The notes beneath the pieces are model-generated. The model searched no databases. It was not told the DNA's origin and was given only the letters and a program-made list of their open reading frames with translations. Below, piece after piece: positions 1-11,766 of a stretch of DNA of 64,000 bases. The translations under genes and the position numbers were made by a program. The stretch is from Gordionus sp. m RMFG-2023 (Eukaryota > Nematomorpha > Gordioida > Chordodea > Parachordodidae), in contig NC_088779.1 of the NCBI RefSeq assembly GCF_954871325.1, forward strand, positions 16,680,846 to 16,744,845. Reading direction: 5' to 3'. Position 1 is the first letter of the stretch. Every line of letters begins with the position of its first letter.

Positions 1-25
1 CGGGATAAAATGAAATCTTGGGCTC

Positions 26-913
26 GTGAGTATGTTATGGAGTAAAATTGTACGATTGTTGCATGCAGGACATCAGGGTCGGGATAAAATGAAATCTTGG
101 GCTCGTGAGTATGTATGGTGGCCTGGAATGAGCGATGATATTGAAAAGATTACAAGGAGTTGTATTCCATGTAATTCGTGTGCCGTTATGCCCCGGAAGG
201 AAATAGGCAGTTATTGGCCGAGACCTGAAAGGCCTTGGGAGCGTGTTCACGTGGATTTCTTTGACTTAAACAAGAAGTCGTATTTTTTAGTTGTTGATGC
301 ATATTCTAAGTGGATTGAATATGAAGAGGTTCATGGATTAACCACTAGAATTGTTATCAAATTGTTACAAAGGTTATGGGCTAGATTTGGGATTCCAAAG
401 ACAATAGTGTCTGATGGAGGTCCGGCCTTTGTAAGTGAAAGTTTCAAAGATTTTTGTAATGCGATGGAAATTAAACACGTATTAGCTCCACCATATCATC
501 CCAGTTCCAATGGACAGGCGGAGAGAATGGTAGCTATGGTGAAAAATTGGATTAAAAAGGCCAAACAAGAAAGTAATGATGTTTGGATGGCCCATTTATA
601 TTATAATAATTCCAGAAACCGAGAGGGAATTACTCCGGTAGAGTTATTTTTGGGAAGAAGGACCAGAATGCCGTTGGATTTCTTAAAATCCAAAGATGGA
701 ACTGGTGTACCTTCGGTTGATAAGATTGTAATAAAATATCCTGTGGGAAGAATTATATGGGCCCGTTTGTTTGATAACAAAGGGAAGAAATGGGAAAAAG
801 GTCGTATAGTAGAAAACCTTGGTTCCAAATTAAATGAAATTTTGCTAATAAATGGAATTACGGTAATCAGACATAATGATCACGTAAGGTTAGGAGAAAG
901 TAAGAAAGGATAA
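26..913 (+). CDS. Integrase region of Gypsy element A
   Basis: This encodes the C-terminal part of a retroelement Pol polyprotein, the integrase, which inserts element cDNA into the host genome. An HHCC zinc-binding segment comes first (His pair near residue 13, CxxC near residue 48). The catalytic core follows with its Asp, Asp, Glu pattern: HVDFF, IVSDGG, then a PYHPSSNGQAER block. A chromatin-binding-like C-terminal segment sits near residues 240-290. The true N-terminus lies upstream of the window because integrase is cut from Pol, so the first Met is arbitrary. It is a fossil part of element A and is not a host gene. Confidence 0.85.
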   Translation: MSMLWSKIVRLLHAGHQGRDKMKSWAREYVWWPGMSDDIEKITRSCIPCNSCAVMPRKEIGSYWPRPERPWERVHVDFFDLNKKSYFLVVDAYSKWIEYEEVHGLTTRIVIKLLQRLWARFGIPKTIVSDGGPAFVSESFKDFCNAMEIKHVLAPPYHPSSNGQAERMVAMVKNWIKKAKQESNDVWMAHLYYNNSRNREGITPVELFLGRRTRMPLDFLKSKDGTGVPSVDKIVIKYPVGRIIWARLFDNKGKKWEKGRIVENLGSKLNEILLINGITVIRHNDHVRLGESKKG

Positions 914-2208
914 AGATAATATGAAAATGCTTAAATATTAATCTTATCTGATTATTTTTCCAGAATCTTAGATTATTGGAATCATATAGCATAATGTGTT
1001 AAAGATGAATAATGAAATTTATTGTAGTAATATAGCATAATATGTTAAATGTGAATAATGAAAATATTGATTCTTTTGGGATACTCTGATAACGATACTT
1101 ACGTAGTATTGGGAGTAAGATACTATCATAAAGATAGGGGTAGGCTTCTTTGGGATTAAGTGTTAATGGAATCCATTAGAGGATGCTTAATTGAAACTTT
1201 GAAAAGCCTGGAAAATAAAGGGATTTTTATATTTCGGAGGGAGAACTCAACATACGGGATTATAATTGAGTCTCAGGGTATTGAAGGGCAAAGACAATTT
1301 TTTTTGTTTTCCCTTGAAGGAAGAGATTCCTTTGGTTTTTTAAATAATCACGTAATTGATAAAATTAGTGGATTACAAAACAAAATTATATAACTTAATG
1401 AATTAGTTGAATACTGAACAACTGGGGGTGTTTTGGTAATTTATGCTTTCGGTTACATGGTATTAAAGTCCATCGGAGGAAAGTATTTTATTAATTTATT
1501 GATTATTTTATATACTCGAGTATCCTCATTGTAGAGTGATAGGAGTATAATATAAGTAATTAAATGGTATAACGAGGGAATCGTTTATGATTATGTTATA
1601 TACCGAGCAGTTGTTTTTTTTTTCAAGGAAAGTAAAGAAAAAGTTAATAAAAAATGTAAATTTTTGTGATGGATGGTCAGTGGAAAAAGAAAAAGAAAGT
1701 TATGTTTTTTTTGTTTTCACGGACGGTTTACTTTGATGTTGCTATGGTATAAAGAAAAAAGATTCAATTTGTGTTAGACAATAAAGAGACTATAAACTTT
1801 GACCTTATGGTTGAACTAAGACTATAAACTTTGACCTTGTGATTGAACCAATGGGATTCACAAAAGTGAGAAGACAATTCGGGAAAAATTTTCGGTCGTT
1901 TCAATTGATGGTATGGAGGGCCAGCGTTATTCAGATCAAGCCAACGATTAAATGCTGACTATCGTTATTCGAGTCAAGCCTGCAATCGCATGATGATTAT
2001 CGGTACAACTAGTAATCAAGCTCAAGAGTATATAAATATGGGGTAAAGAGGGACAACTGGATATCCGTATTTTTCCTTATGAATACATTCTAAAGAAAAA
2101 AAATTCTCTTATTATAACAACATAATTAATAATATAATATTTTTCAAAATATATATTAAATATTATATTTAATGGTGAAGAATGTCGTTGACCCATAAAG
2201 GGGTGACA

Positions 2209-2608
2209 TGTCTTAGTATGTTAAAAAAATGTATATATATATAAGCCTCAAATGTCAATCAGATGAATTGTAGACATCTGATTGGAGGAAAAAAATTATT
2301 ATTATTTAATGTAAAAAAATAATAATAATTATTATAATAATATATTTTTTTGAAAATATATATTTTTGTAAAATTAATTCATTGAAAAATTTTTGTTAAA
2401 TTTATAAAAAAAGAAGAAATAATAATTATATAATTTTAGTTTTTATTTTGTAAAGATTAATTATTAAAAAATTGTCAAAGTTTTAAAGAAAAAGATTATT
2501 ATAAGAAATAAAGAAATTTTGAATAATTTAAATAGTATTTTGTTATACTTATTCTATCGTTTAATACAATTCAATATCAACTATGGATATCCAGAATACA
2601 CTTAAAAA
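2209..2608 (+). repeat. 3' LTR of Gypsy element A
   Basis: This 400-bp repeat begins TGTCTTAG. Its reverse complement recurs at 5939-6338 with only rare differences. The bases just before it (AAAGGGGTGACA) look like a polypurine tract. CTAAC follows directly at 2609-2613, and the same five bases precede the other LTR in its own reading direction, as expected for a 5-bp target-site duplication. Confidence 0.85.
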
Positions 2609-2613
2609 CTAAC

Positions 2614-2919
2614 TATAATATCTTTGACTTATTTATTTCAATTCTGTGAGTAAATATATTTTAAATATTTATTCACTTAAGTGTACTATCTAAAATTACA
2701 AGTTAGAGCTATTGAAATGTATATCTATCACTAAATACATTTTCATGAATATATTTATAAACGAAATAAATTTTAGCATTTAACTATATAGCGTACATTA
2801 AATACTATTAGCCCTTATATTTATTACTAAGATTATGCGTCAAACATTATAAGTTCATTTAAGATTTTTTCGAGAAATAAAGGCCTTTGAGTAACTTTTT
2901 TTAAACTACATTTTATTGA
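2614..2919. other. A+T-rich flank, no gene seen
   Basis: This is ordinary A+T-rich DNA between the 3' LTR of element A and the facing Pol fragment. I see no coding signal or tandem repeat. If the two halves of element A were separated by an inversion, one breakpoint lies near 2.9 kb. Confidence 0.4.
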
Positions 2920-2925
2920 TAAATG

Positions 2926-4682
2926 CTAGGCTCTCTGTTTGAAGGCCTTTGGCCAGTTATATACAAAATGAACACCTTTCTTTAATAAACCATACAATGG
3001 AGATGCCAATTTTGCAAAATCTTCCACAAAACGATGATAATAATTTACCATCCCCAAAAATGATTGCAACTCCGCTTTATTGGTTGGCGGATTCATATTC
3101 GTTATATTTTTTAAATTTTTTTCCAGAGGTTTCACCTCCATTCCATTTATGCGATGTCCTAGTAGATAACTTCCGTTACCCCAAGAACACTCTTTTCCTT
3201 GCTGGCCCTCAGACCCTTATCACGAATCCGCTTGAAAACCTCTTCCAAACGTTGATTATGTTGCTCTGGTGTTATACCAGTCACCAACACATCATCCATA
3301 TAATAATAAACTCCTTCTAGGCCCTGGAAAACTGATGCCATAGTGCGCTGAAATATCGGCGCTGACACACTTAATCCAAACGGTAGCCTACAAAAGGCAA
3401 ATAATCCTTTCGGAGTCGTTATTGTAAATAATTTATGAATTTCTTCTTTCAAAGGCAATTGCAAATAAGCCGAAGAAAAATCAACCTTGGAAAAATACTT
3501 GGCACCTTTTAAACTGGCCAAAATTTCCTCAATCCTAGGCAATGGATATTTTACCTCCACTACCCATCTATTTAACGTTACACGGAAATCAACACATAGT
3601 CTTAACTTTCCATTCGATTTTCTAACAGGTACCAATGGTGTGGCCCACTCACTATATTCTACAGGAATAATGATGCCATCTCTAACCCATTGATCCAATT
3701 CTTCATCGATTTCCCTTTTCCACTCAAAAGGAACTCTTCGACAAGCCAAAAAGATGGGTGAAAAACCCTCTTTAAGTTTAACGTCTACTTGATAATCATT
3801 TAAACGTCCTAACTTTTCTTCAAAAATTATACCATATTTTCTAACCAAAACAGGTATAGCCAGATCGATCTTTTTTAATCCATCGATTTCAATTTCCATA
3901 AATTGATCCCTATCAATTTTACCATTTATTTCTGTATGATCAGAACTGATCCCTACCCTTTCAGGAGTTTCAATAAAATTATTATTACCGACAATCCTAT
4001 TTTCATCATTCAATAATTTAGATATCCCTTCTTTCTGAAGTTCATCTCGGATATTATCCGCCATTAAATCTCCTTTATCACTAGCTAATCCGCTATCAAT
4101 AATAAATAAATTCCAATAATTATTATAGGGTCCAATTGTGGTAATCCAATCCCACCCCATAATAGTTTCCACTGCTTTTCCCACTATCCATAAATCTAAA
4201 CTTAGAATAGTATCATTAAAAACCACATACCATTGAGTTTTATCCAAAACCTCAATTTCAGAACCGTCGAACTGTTTTAAACACATATTTTCCTTAATAA
4301 TCACGCCATTAGGCCAATATTTATAAAAATTTTCACAAGACATTATCGAAATGCTCGCACCAGTGTCAAATAGCATATCAATATACCTGCAGTCAATTCT
4401 CAAGTTAACCCTAGGACATTGACCCAGTCTATTCATTCCACCAGTCCTTAAAATTTCACAAGTTTTAAGGGGCTGATCGCTATATATTCCCTCTGAAATA
4501 TGCATTTCATTAAAATTTAAATTCCCTCCTAAATTCAACTCAGAATTTCGAGGCTTTTTACTAATATAACTATATTTTTTCATAATATCCCGAGGATATT
4601 TCTCCCACTTAAAATTATCAACATTTTTTCTATTTGTATATTTCACAATGCTCCCAGGAAATCTATTTAAAATTATCAACAT
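2926..4682 (-). pseudogene. Protease-reverse transcriptase region of Gypsy element A
   Basis: This is a Pol fragment. It has a retropepsin-type active site (LFDTGASISIMS) followed by a reverse transcriptase with its catalytic YMDD box and the FxLPFGLS-type palm motif. The copy ends in the linker before RNase H. The protease layout, with a CPRVN segment just ahead of the DTG loop, is shared with element B at 32.2 kb, so the two elements belong to the same Gypsy lineage. It is a fossil with a few breaks; I assign no host role. Confidence 0.85.
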
Positions 4683-4923
4683 TTTTTCTATTTGTATATT
4701 TCACAATGCTCCCAGGAAATCTTTCCCATTTAAAAGCATTATTTTTCATTATATTCACATTAAAACTATAATCCGTTTTAACTTTATCTTCATGATAACA
4801 AACATTTTCATTAAAACCATTAAAATTACGAGAATCCCATCTCTTTTTATTATAATATACTTTCTTAAAATTTTTATTTCCCTGTATTCCAACTGCTATA
4901 TGATTACATTTGCTATCATATAG

Positions 4924-5379
4924 TCAGTGTAAAGCACAATTTATAGCTATATGTCCCGTCTCTTTACATTTAAAACATAAACGAGACCCATCCAAATCCG
5001 ATTTCAACGAATCAACTTTATTTACATCTAGGCCTGAAATCTTCCTTACATTGGAATTTTCTCCACTAGATTTTTGCAATGGAAAACCCATTCTAAAATT
5101 CTGTTCCTTTACAATACAGGTTTTGGCATAATGACCCTTGTAACCGCACCGACTACAAATTATGTCAGCAATAATTTTTGGAAAACTCTTTCCATTCGAA
5201 ATAATTCTATCACCGAATTGTTTCTTATCCCCTTGATTATTCATACTAATCAACCTGGATACATCACTATAAATATCTTTAATAGATTCTTTTATATCTT
5301 TTAATTCCTGGAGGATAACCACTGATCTCTCCATAAATTCCAAACGATCATCAATATTATCTTTCATCGTTTCAACCAT
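4924..5379 (-). pseudogene. Gag-like nucleocapsid region of Gypsy element A
   Basis: This 151-residue open stretch has a coiled-coil-like N-terminal part and two CCHC zinc knuckles (CSRCGYKGHYAKTC and CFKCKETGHIAINC), the RNA-binding signature of retroelement nucleocapsid. It lies between the leader and the protease-RT region, the usual place for gag. It is shorter than a typical full Gag, so it represents only part of one. Confidence 0.75.
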
Positions 5380-5421
5380 TCCTGGTTTGCCGTTCTTGAT
5401 TTCATTTAAATTCCATTTAAA

Positions 5422-5700
5422 CTACTTTCCTAGTCCTCTTTTAAAACAATTAACAGACACCAGAGTGTCCTTTTTCCAATTACCATATACCTTGGTCGCA
5501 ACCAAGGTACATTTTCCACATAAAAATTTCAAAAGTATATATATTGAATATAGAATTATTATTAATCCTAATGTAACTAAGTGATGACCTATATCCAATT
5601 CATTAAGGTTCTGATACAAGATTTTATAACCCATATCCTTAAAGATGGCAATTTTATTAATAAAAGTAGGCTCAGAATACTTATCGAAATACACAACCAT
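5422..5700 (-). other. Short open region with a hydrophobic segment, 5' of gag in element A
   Basis: This 92-residue open stretch contains about 20 hydrophobic residues (around VTLGLIIILYSIYILLKFL) followed by a WKKD-containing segment. A related stretch occurs at 57.0-57.27 kb in element C, again near the 5' end of a Gypsy element. I do not recognise the product. Its recurrence in two elements suggests it was a real part of this lineage and did not arise by chance. Confidence 0.45.
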
Positions 5701-5894
5701 CGCATATTACAAATTTCTACTTTAAAATTACGTTATTACAAAAAGAAAAAATATTTTTCCAAACTACTTTGTTAATTAAAATTCACAAAAAAAAAATTTA
5801 AACCACAAAAACGTTATTATTGCGTTGTGTCCTAAGGTAACCTATAATATGTAAAATAAAAAAAATTTTATTTTTTTACTTTAAAATAATGAAT

Positions 5895-5938
5895 ACCCTT
5901 GAATTTCCAGGTTCGAATCCTGGGAGAACGGTCAACAC
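5895..5938 (-). promoter_or_regulatory. Probable primer-binding leader of element A
   Basis: On the minus strand the sequence after the LTR includes GGATTCGAACCTGG, which is complementary to a tRNA T-arm. Such extended tRNA complementarity next to an LTR is typical of a primer-binding site. The canonical TGG start directly at the LTR edge is not obvious, so the exact tRNA is not assigned. Confidence 0.5.
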
Positions 5939-6338
5939 TTTTTAAGTGTATTCTGGATATCCATAGTTGATATTGAATTGTATTAAACGATAGAATAAGT
6001 ATAACAAAATACTATTTAAATTATTCAAAATTTCTTTATTTCTTATAATAATCTTTTTCTTTAAAACTTTGACAATTTTTTAATAATTAATCTTTACAAA
6101 ATAAAAACTAAAATTATATAATTATTATTTCTTCTTTTTTTATAAATTTAACAAAAATTTTTCAATGAATTAATTTTACAAAAATATATATTTTCAAAAA
6201 AATATATTATTATAATAATAATTATTATTTTTTTACATTAAATAATAATAATTTTTTTCCTCCAATCAGATGTCTACAATCCATCTGATTGACATTTGAG
6301 GCTTATATATATATACATTTTTTTAACATACTAAGACA
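5939..6338 (-). repeat. 5' LTR of Gypsy element A (inverted copy)
   Basis: This 400-bp sequence is the reverse complement of 2209-2608. Its outer flank (6339-6343) is GTTAG, the complement of the CTAAC that follows the other LTR. Matching outer flanks suggest both LTRs came from a single integration. Confidence 0.85.
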
Positions 6339-6704
6339 GTTAGTTGATATACAAATAACCGATGCAGGATTCTATATTTAATTTAAATATTTGGCAGTTA
6401 ATATTTTAGAAAAAAATAGATTAATCCTAAAAATATTTTATTTATACATCGGTCTACTATTATAAATTATGTTAAAAAACATTTCCGGCTGCTATGAAGA
6501 TTAAGGTGTAATCATAATAGTAAAATTTTTTATCATTTGAGGTCATTAATGTATTCATGCTAAAATCTCGAGATTAATCAAATCAATGCATTGACGATTT
6601 ACAGGAAAATAATTCATCATTAATTTTCAATATATAAATAATAGCGAATTTAGGAATTTTATTGTTAATATTCCTGTTAGTGTCTATAAAATATAAAACA
6701 TCTA

Positions 6705-7215
6705 AACTGAAATTTTAATTTTACACGTTTACTAAACATATTTTTAACTATTTACTTTAAAAAAGTTCAAAAATAACGATTATGACAATTGTCACTTTTC
6801 CATAGTACATCTTCATTGAAATATTAATTTAACACGTTTACTAAACATATTTTTACCTATTTACTTTAAAAAAACTAAAAAATGTTCAAAAATAATGATT
6901 ATGACAGTTGTCACTTTTCCATAGTACATCTTCATTGAAATATTAATTTAACACGTTTACTAAACATATTTTTACCTATTTACTTTAAAAAAACTAAAAA
7001 ATGTTCAAAAATAACATTACGACAATTGTCACTTTTCCATAGTACATCTTCACTGAAATATTAATTTAACATGTTTACAAAACCTATATTTATTTTTTAC
7101 TTTAAAAAAACTCAAAAAAGAATAACGATTATGACAATTGTAACTTTTCTATAGTACATCTTCATTGAAATTTACTTTAATTTAAAAAGTTCAAAAATTA
7201 CGATTATACCATTTG
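6705..7215. repeat. Tandem repeat, ~117-bp unit, about four copies
   Basis: Successive units share ACACGTTTACTAAACATA and the block CACTTTTCCATAGTACATC at a spacing near 117 bp. The copies are diverged, especially the last. 6344-6704 is A+T-rich with nothing recognised. Confidence 0.75.
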
Positions 7216-7229
7216 TCACTTTTACCTAA

Positions 7230-8760
7230 AAAATTAGCAATCAAAAGATATAAAATAGAAAAAATAACGTTAAAAATAAATTATATAAAAATCATTTAAA
7301 AAAAATATCAATCAAAAAATATATTTAAAAAAATTATGACAAATTAAAATATATTATCTCTAAAAAAAGTATCAATCTTATCTTATCTAGCACGTTGGTC
7401 ATAGACCTGCCCAAAATGAGCGAACGTGAATTTTATGAAGGCCTACCCTTCATAAAATTATGCCGATTTTTTTTCTCAAGGATACCAACATACCTTGTAC
7501 CCAGTTGTAGTTTATCTAAAAAAGTGGAACTTACCCTTTCCGATATTGTAATTGTAAATTAATAATTAATAATAAAAAGACATATATCTTATCTGTTTTT
7601 TTAGTCTTGAATAGTTATGTTCATGATAAGGAGTGAGTTAAGAATATTTGAATCCATAGACATCAAAATTATATTTCATTTGTTAGGTTATATTCTTCCA
7701 AAAGATGATCCGGAAAATCTTCGCCATTTGGGAAAATAATAATAACACAAATAAAAAAAATTTAACTATCAAAAAATATAACAAGAAAAAATTTACGTGA
7801 AAAATAAATACATAAAATTCATTATATTAAAAAAAAATATCAATCAAAAAATATATAAAAAAATAATATAACAAATTAAAATATAATCTAAAAAATATTT
7901 TAAAAAAAATACCAATCAAAAAATATATAAAAAATAATATAACAAATTAAAATATAATCTAAAAAATATTTTAAAAAAAATATCAATCAAAAAATATATT
8001 TAAAAAAATAATATAACACAAAAAATAAAAAAAAAATTAGCTTCAAAAAATATATCAAGAAAAAATTTACGTGAAAAATAAATATATAAAAAATCATTAT
8101 AATAAAAAAAATATAAAAAAATAATATAACAAATTAAAATATAATCTAAAAAATATTTAAAAAAAAATACCAATCAAAAAATATATAAAAAAATAATATA
8201 ACAAATTAAAATATAATCTAAAAAATATTTTAAAAAAATATCAATCAAAAAATATCAATCAAAAAATATCAATCAAAAAATATCAATCAAAAAATATCAA
8301 TCAAAAAATATCAATCAAAAAATATCAATCAAAAAATATCAATCAAAAAATATCAATCAAAAAATATCAATCAAAAAATATCAATCAAAAAATATCAATC
8401 AAAAAATATCAATCAAAAAATATCAATCAAAAAATATATTTAAAAAAATAATATAACAAAAAATAAAAAATAAATTAGCTATCAAAAAATATATCAAGAA
8501 AAAATTTATGTGAAAAATAAATACATAAAAAATCATTATAATAAAAAAAAATATTAATCAAAAAATATATAAAAAAATAATATAACAAATTAAAATATAA
8601 TCTAAAAAATATTTTAAAAAAAATATCAATCAAAAAATTTATTTAAAAAGATAATATAACAAATTAAAATATTATATCAAAAAATATATTTAAAAAAAAA
8701 ATTAATATTAAATAAATAATAAATTAATCTCAAATAAATAATAAATTAATCTCAAATAAA
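7230..8760. repeat. A-rich repetitive block with a 14-bp minisatellite
   Basis: This strand is almost entirely A and T, built from repeats of AAAATATAACAAATT- and ATCAATCAAAA-type words. At about 8239-8438 a near-perfect TATCAATCAAAAAA unit repeats some 14 times. An island with more G and C at 7380-7560 contains a short perfect hairpin (ATTTTATGAAGG with its complement near 7433-7461). No coding signal. Confidence 0.75.
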
Positions 8761-8784
8761 TAATAAATGTATTAATTTGTAAAA

Positions 8785-9829
8785 TAGAATACATTGCCGA
8801 AATCTCACATTCATCCTGCCTACAACTACATCATATTGCCGAAAAAATTACGGCAATGTATACATTGCCGGAAAATTCACATTGACGCTAACACATATAT
8901 ATATATAATTTAAACTAATGCAAACGAAGTTAAGTTTTAAAAATAAGACAGAACTTAGTTTATAAATAACACATCAAATTATTAAAAATAAAGCACTTAG
9001 TGGTCAGCTCCTGTAAGAATTATTTATATCAGCGTTATTTATATCTATTATTATAGAAAAGCTTTTATTCGTGTTATTGAGCTAAAAAATAATCTTTCCG
9101 TCATAAACTTAAAGTAAAATTAATAAATAAATATTTTTTTAAAATGATGAAAATATATGTATTCATTAAACTTTTATAAGGTATGAGCAGATCTAAAATG
9201 ACGGGTGAATCATAATTTTATCTTCTTTTTAATTGCGGAAGAATAAGAAATTTTCCTATCTTATTAATCTTTTTACATTAACCCCTCCATTCACAGTGAG
9301 AGCCAATTTTCTACGAAATATATAAAATTATGATATTTTTGCACTTCACCGCGAATTAAAGCTAACTATTAAGATGGGTAAAACTTGATGGTTATCGGTT
9401 TTCAACACACTCGTATTTGAGAGAATTATTTAATAAAATTTGTAATATTATAAATTTTACCAAAAAGATGTCAATATCTCCATAACTGAGAAAAATGCAG
9501 GTTTTTTAAGGATTATTATGGTATTTATCAGTAGCAATTATTTATTACCCAAATAAAATAATCTTAAACTTGAATTTTTTTTTCTCTGAATCAAAATTCA
9601 TTAAAAGGTATCTTTATAAAATATTAATTTGAGGATATTATAATGATATTATCTATATTCTTGTTGCTTTTCCTAATTTTTTAAATCTATCTGGGTATAA
9701 TTTATAAATTTTATGAGCAATGTTTGGGATAAAAGATCATCATTCATTGAAGGTTTGTTTATAATTTTTATATCATTTATATAGGAAAAAATTTTGCAAC
9801 CCAAGAGCATATTTAAAAAAAGAAGAGTA
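8785..9829. other. Short ATTGCCG palindromes, then A+T-rich spacer
   Basis: At 8790-8890 the word ATTGCCG and its complement recur several times in opposite orientation (for example CATTGCCG...CGGCAATG), which could be the relic of an inverted-repeat element. From 8890 to 9829 I see no gene and no repeat. Confidence 0.35.
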
Positions 9830-11766
9830 GGGGAGACCGGGGTATAATAAAAAATTGAAGTTCTATAAAAAAAAAATATAAGTAAATTTTCAAAGTGTTT
9901 AAACGTAATTTTATTCTTTACATATATCTCCACGATAGAAATTAATATTTAGGAAAAAATTCTTTTAGTTTTTTTAATTATGAATAACACTCAAAGTACC
10001 TGTTACCGTATAGTGTTGTAAATATTTTTTATATATAAATATTAATCCTAAATAAATAAATGAAAATAAATTGTCAAATATATTAAATTAATTTACTAGG
10101 TTCATCTATATTATATATATATCACCCAGAAGAACTTGTCATTTAAATAAATAAGTCAATCATTTTCAGATTGTGAATAGTGACTTTAAACAAACTAGTG
10201 GCTGGCTTCTAATGTCCTATAAATATAGTTGGATTTTTCATTCAAATCCCTGCTAAAATACAATCAGGATATCAATTTAAAATTTAAGGATTTCCCTTTC
10301 TAACATAATACATGATAATAATTAACTTATTAATTATTTCTAGTATGGAAAATAGATAACATCATTAATAAAAATGTGAGGGTAGAACAATAAGCAGGTG
10401 TGACAATCGTATTTAATAACAAATTCAATTCCATTTCCTGGTATTGTGGTACTTATTCACAAAATATGACACATTGTTTATAACAGTTTTTATTGCAGGA
10501 TTTACAGTTGTTTTATCACAGCTTATTATGAGAGCACAAAATGTAAACACATTTTTTAATATTTTGTTATCATTCAATTCGAACATCATATAAAAAAATA
10601 ATTAAGAATTTTAATAGGGTAGATCGTGGAGCCTATGAGCTCTAAAAAGCAAACGTCGATAAAATTAACCTGAATTTATTCCACTTATTTACCTTTATGC
10701 TACAAATAAAAATAATTCTTAAAAAATTATACCTTTTTAAAGTATTAATTGTTCCGAAAGGATGAGCTATACCAGGAGAAAGATGAGGCTCTCCATGAAG
10801 TGCCTTTGAGATGCAAAATATTTATTATTTTTAAATATAAAAATGATAGATATATATTATAACTAGTTTATTGAGAATAATAAGGCCTGATGGAAAATAA
10901 TTACAAAAAATTAGTGAAATTTATTGGCAATGTAAACAAATAAAGAATGTGAAATTGATAGGATCCATGTGCTCAAAAAGTGCATTTACAACAAAGACCC
11001 ATAAACATTTTCGATGCAGCTCTCTCTTAAATATTTGTCTTGATGTAGACAATTCAAATCTTGTTGTTTCCTTTAGCTTGATTTATATCTTTTTAGGTTG
11101 CATTAAGTTCGTTTTCTTCATAACGGCTAGCAAGGACGGATTTTCATTAAATATATTAATGATTTCATTATTTGTTAGTTGTTTTTTTTCCAATATAATT
11201 TCCTACCATATTCAAATCAATAAGCAAATTCATAAATTTTAAATAATAACGCTTAAAAAGCTCATATGAACCTCTGAAAAGTAGCCCTAAACTTGAATAT
11301 CTTTAAAATAAATTTTATGATAGTTTTTTTTATTCAAATAAGGAATAATTTTATATAGAATAAAGCTTAATCATTTATATAAGACAGTATTATTTTATAT
11401 AAGACAGTATTATTTTATATAAGACAGTATTATTTTATATAAGACAGTATTATTTTATATAAGACAGTATTATTTTATATAAGACAGTATTATTTTATAT
11501 AAGACAGTATTATTTTATATAAGACAGTATTATTTTATATAAGACAGTATTATTTTATATAAGACAGTATTATTTTTTATAAGTGCATAAATAAGTTACT
11601 TTTCTATTGTGTTGTAAAAATTTTATATTTGATCCGATATTAAAAAAATTATCGTCACATATGCATAATATAGTTATACATATTTGGTTAAAAAATTAAC
11701 CATTACCAGGAAGAAAACTCCATGGCTAACAAGAACCTCGGGCTAATTAAGATCCCCGGTCTCCCC
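9830..11766. mobile_element. TA-flanked DNA transposon with 13-bp perfect inverted ends
   Basis: The ends are GGGGAGACCGGGG (9830-9842) and its exact complement (11754-11766), each bordered by TA, as in Tc1/mariner-type insertion. On the minus strand around 10.97-11.21 kb a broken reading resembles the helix-turn-helix part of mariner-like transposases: an FNENPSL stretch, then STSRQIFKRELHRK, interrupted by stops. The open stretch on the other strand here is therefore a shadow. The element is 1.94 kb and includes a 20-bp minisatellite. Superfamily is inferred from the TA flanks plus the weak coding relic. Confidence 0.6.
11381..11578. repeat. 20-bp minisatellite, about 10 copies
   Basis: The unit AAGACAGTATTATTTTATAT repeats head to tail with almost no variation inside the TA-flanked element. 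The low divergence indicates recent expansion. Confidence 0.9.

Larger units (their letters stand above)
1..2613 (+). mobile_element. Gypsy-type LTR retroelement A, 3' half
   Basis: This is the 3' part of a Gypsy-like LTR retrotransposon, cut by the window edge. It holds an integrase region, about 1.3 kb of sequence without a recognised product (a weak open stretch lies at 1160-1393), a purine-rich tract just before the LTR, a 400-bp 3' LTR (2209-2608) and a flanking CTAAC. The family call rests on the integrase and on the matching minus-strand half at 2.9-6.3 kb. The LTRs of the two halves are almost identical, so the insertion is young. The element is broken: it is not contiguous with its other half in this window. 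Confidence 0.85.
2920..6338 (-). mobile_element. Gypsy-type LTR retroelement A, 5' half, inverted
   Basis: Read on the minus strand, this holds a 400-bp 5' LTR (5939-6338), a leader with a tRNA-T-arm-like sequence (5895-5938), a short open region with one hydrophobic segment (5422-5700), a Gag-like region with two zinc knuckles (4924-5379), and a Pol region with aspartic protease and reverse transcriptase (2926-4682). It stops in Pol near the start of RNase H. It faces the 3' half at 1-2613. It looks young from its LTR. The coding part has a few breaks and the element is not whole. Confidence 0.85.

Noticed and set aside
3487-3693. Plus-strand frames over the minus-strand Pol region
   Set aside because: They are shadows of the retroelement reading on the other strand.
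8239-8438. CRISPR-like array
   Set aside because: The 14-bp units are contiguous with no spacers; it is a minisatellite in animal DNA.
10949-11242. 97-residue plus-strand frame
   Set aside because: The opposite strand carries a mariner-like relic in the same interval, and the plus frame has no family resemblance.
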